Source of the DNA: Spirochaetaceae bacterium
Lineage (GTDB): Bacteria > Spirochaetota > Spirochaetia > SZUA-6 > Fen-1364
Direction of reading: 5' to 3'
DNA length: 33,022 nt
NCBI GenBank assembly: GCA_003141795.1
Contig: PLNO01000363.1
Coordinates: 1 to 33,022, forward strand
Below the pieces are notes generated by a model. That model was not told the origin of the DNA. It was given only the letters and a program-made list of their open reading frames with translations, and did no database searches. How positions within the stretch are numbered: the first letter of the stretch is position 1; the number at the start of each line of letters is the position of its first letter. Of this stretch, positions 31,839 to 33,022 are shown in pieces. Made by a program: the position numbers and the translations under genes.

Positions 31839-32699
31839 TCAGCTCTCCCTCGCGAACAGACCCTGTGGTCTCACCAGGAGCACGACAATCATCAACACGG
31901 CCGGCAGAAGGCTGTAGAACCATGGGAGAAACATGGACCCGAAAGCGTTCACCAAACCGACGACCAAGGCGGCTAAAAATGCGCCCGACATGCTCGCTAT
32001 CCCGCCGATGATGAGGACCGTCATGACCGAGAAGAGAATCGTCATCGACTGCTGAACCGAAATCCCGACGATCGGGGCCATGAGGACGCCGGCCAACCCG
32101 CTGAGTCCTACGCCGAACATGAACATGACCGTGTAGAGGAGCTGCACGTTTGTTCCGAGATTCCCCACCATCTCCCTGTCGGAAATGATGGCGCGGAACA
32201 ACATGCCCAGCTTTGTCCGGCTGAACATGAGGCGCAACCCGAGTGCAACGAGGCCGCTGATGACGATGATGAACAGATAGTAGACGGGAAAATCGATTCC
32301 GACGATCGTGATGCTGGAGCTCAGGAGGTGCGGCACGATAACGACGCGCAGGCCGAAACCCCAGATGAGTGACATCCCGTCCGTTATCACGAAAGCCACG
32401 CCCATGGTGAGCAAGAGCTGATAGAGCATCGACTTGCCATAGAGAGGACGAAGGAGCAGCTCGGTCAGACCTCCCAGTATCGCAACCGCAAGAGGGCCTA
32501 GGAGAAGCGCCCACCAGAAACCTATGATATGGACGATGGTGTAGCAGAGAAAGGCACCGAGGATGAAAAAAGCCCCCTGGCCAAAATTGATGATATTCAT
32601 CCCGCTGATGACCAGCGACACCCCCGCGGCCATGAGGAACGTCACCATGCCGCTGCTGATGCCGATCAGGAGCTGGCGCACGAGATCTGTCATCTGCAT
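31839..32699 (-). CDS. livH: Branched-chain amino-acid-type ABC transporter permease (LivH)
   Basis: 286 residues from ATG 32699; an ATG two codons in is an alternative start. Family motifs: GVSLVISGMNIINFGQGAFF near the N-terminus, then the LivH loop FRAIISDREMVGNLGTN, and GISVQQSMTILFSVMTVLIIGG. The ending VRPQGLFARES is the usual LivH C-terminus. It is preceded by a 98-base gap with a perfect hairpin after the solute-binding protein. Confidence 0.94.
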   Translation of the reverse strand: MQMTDLVRQLLIGISSGMVTFLMAAGVSLVISGMNIINFGQGAFFILGAFLCYTIVHIIGFWWALLLGPLAVAILGGLTELLLRPLYGKSMLYQLLLTMGVAFVITDGMSLIWGFGLRVVIVPHLLSSSITIVGIDFPVYYLFIIVISGLVALGLRLMFSRTKLGMLFRAIISDREMVGNLGTNVQLLYTVMFMFGVGLSGLAGVLMAPIVGISVQQSMTILFSVMTVLIIGGIASMSGAFLAALVVGLVNAFGSMFLPWFYSLLPAVLMIVVLLVRPQGLFARES

Positions 32700-32745
32700 C
32701 TGATCATCCCACTTCCTGACGTCAACGGATCCCCCGTCACATGAT

Positions 32746-32776
32746 GTCTATCCGCAGTGGACGCCTGCGGATAGAC
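32746..32776. repeat. Perfect 12-base stem-loop between the solute-binding protein and livH
   Basis: GTCTATCCGCAG (32746-32757) pairs with CTGCGGATAGAC (32765-32776) around a seven-base loop. It sits 21 bases after the binding-protein stop. With no T-run it probably protects the upstream mRNA or terminates only partly, favouring excess binding protein over channel. Confidence 0.7.
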
Positions 32777-32797
32777 CCTTGGAAATATTGCCTCGGC

Positions 32798-33022
32798 CTA
32801 CTGCTGCCCAGCCTTGAAGGAATTCATTTCGGCCTGGGTCGGGAACACCTCTTCGCCGTATTTCACGAGGTTTGTCCCGATGGCGAACGGCCAGTCGTTC
32901 GAGTTCATCGAGGTTCCATAGTACAGTGGGAAAACCGCTTGGTGGTCGAAGGTGCGGAAATGGACGGAGCCAATGGGCGAATCGAAGTTCACGGCCTCGA
33001 GCGCCTTGACGATCGCATCCGG
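32798..33022 (-). CDS. HAAT-type ABC transporter solute-binding protein (C-terminal 74 residues)
   Basis: The frame is open to the window edge and ends at 32798-32800. The visible part (PDAIVKALEAVNFDSPIG, then VHFRTFDHQAVFPLYYGTS, ending FKAGQQ) matches the end of Peripla_BP_6 proteins, where a late helix is followed by a GxVxFxxxDHQ segment. It captures the ligand in the periplasm for LivHMGF. The N-terminus and signal peptide lie outside the window. Confidence 0.88.
   Translation of the reverse strand, partial: PDAIVKALEAVNFDSPIGSVHFRTFDHQAVFPLYYGTSMNSNDWPFAIGTNLVKYGEEVFPTQAEMNSFKAGQQ

Noticed and set aside
1..33022. CRISPR arrays, tRNA or rRNA genes, prophage genes
   Set aside because: No regularly spaced repeats, tRNA-like cloverleaf ends, rRNA motifs or phage structural genes were seen on reading both strands.

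Overview
The window reads as a chromosomal stretch of a GC-rich, double-membraned (Gram-negative) heterotrophic bacterium. A TonB-dependent receptor with its own TonB and a lipobox lipoprotein show the outer membrane. The many sugar and organic-acid ABC transporters without local sugar ATPases, FGGY kinase, URO-D-type and YhcH genes would fit a free-living spirochaete or a similar anaerobe, but this placement is a guess from gene content. No rRNA, tRNA, CRISPR array or intact insertion sequence was seen.

Region 1 (1-10.98 kb) is a mosaic of small housekeeping and transport units. It holds the end of a metal ABC transporter whose substrate-binding gene carries an in-frame amber codon, a permease remnant and a lipoprotein. 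A TetR regulator lies divergent to an MFS exporter that is fused to a C-terminal SnoaL-like domain, with a consensus promoter and nested palindromes between them. A DUF2007-like protein, a nitroreductase and a large UvrD/Rep-type helicase follow. Last comes a btuB-like receptor-tonB pair under a clear cobalamin riboswitch and consensus promoter.

Region 2 (10.98-12.95 kb) is a scar zone. It has a multiply frameshifted gene fragment, an intact DUF4143-type ATPase, a C-terminal fragment of an ISL3-like transposase and a remnant LuxR helix-turn-helix.

Region 3 (12.95-20.84 kb) is a polyol/sugar module. The minus strand carries permease, solute-binding protein, permease, a sorbitol/xylitol-type dehydrogenase and a URO-D-family (methyltransferase-like) protein. 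A divergent membrane-bound histidine kinase and NarL-type response regulator lie on the plus strand, with GTACC/GGTAC palindromes between the two units. An IS21 istA fragment abuts the regulator gene, so the module has transposase remnants on both sides.

Region 4 (21.0-25.8 kb, minus) is an autoregulated-looking GntR operon: GntR regulator, L-xylulose-kinase-like FGGY kinase, a cytoplasmic VCBS/FG-GAP-like protein, a UlaE-type L-xylulose-5-phosphate 3-epimerase and a YhcH/YiaL protein. With the region 3 dehydrogenase it could form a route polyol -> L-ketose -> L-ketose-5-phosphate -> L-ribulose-5-phosphate.

Region 5 (25.8-33.0 kb, minus) is a branched-chain-amino-acid-type (HAAT) ABC transporter: solute-binding protein, LivH, LivM, LivG and LivF. 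A 29-codon ORF, an isocitrate lyase/PEP mutase-family enzyme, a D-2-hydroxyacid dehydrogenase, a metal amidohydrolase and a small cupin-like protein follow. This enzyme set does not match any pathway I can name and is the best candidate for an undescribed organic-acid catabolic system. The 29-codon ORF and the cupin share the same N-terminal M-x-E-x-KYGKY pattern.
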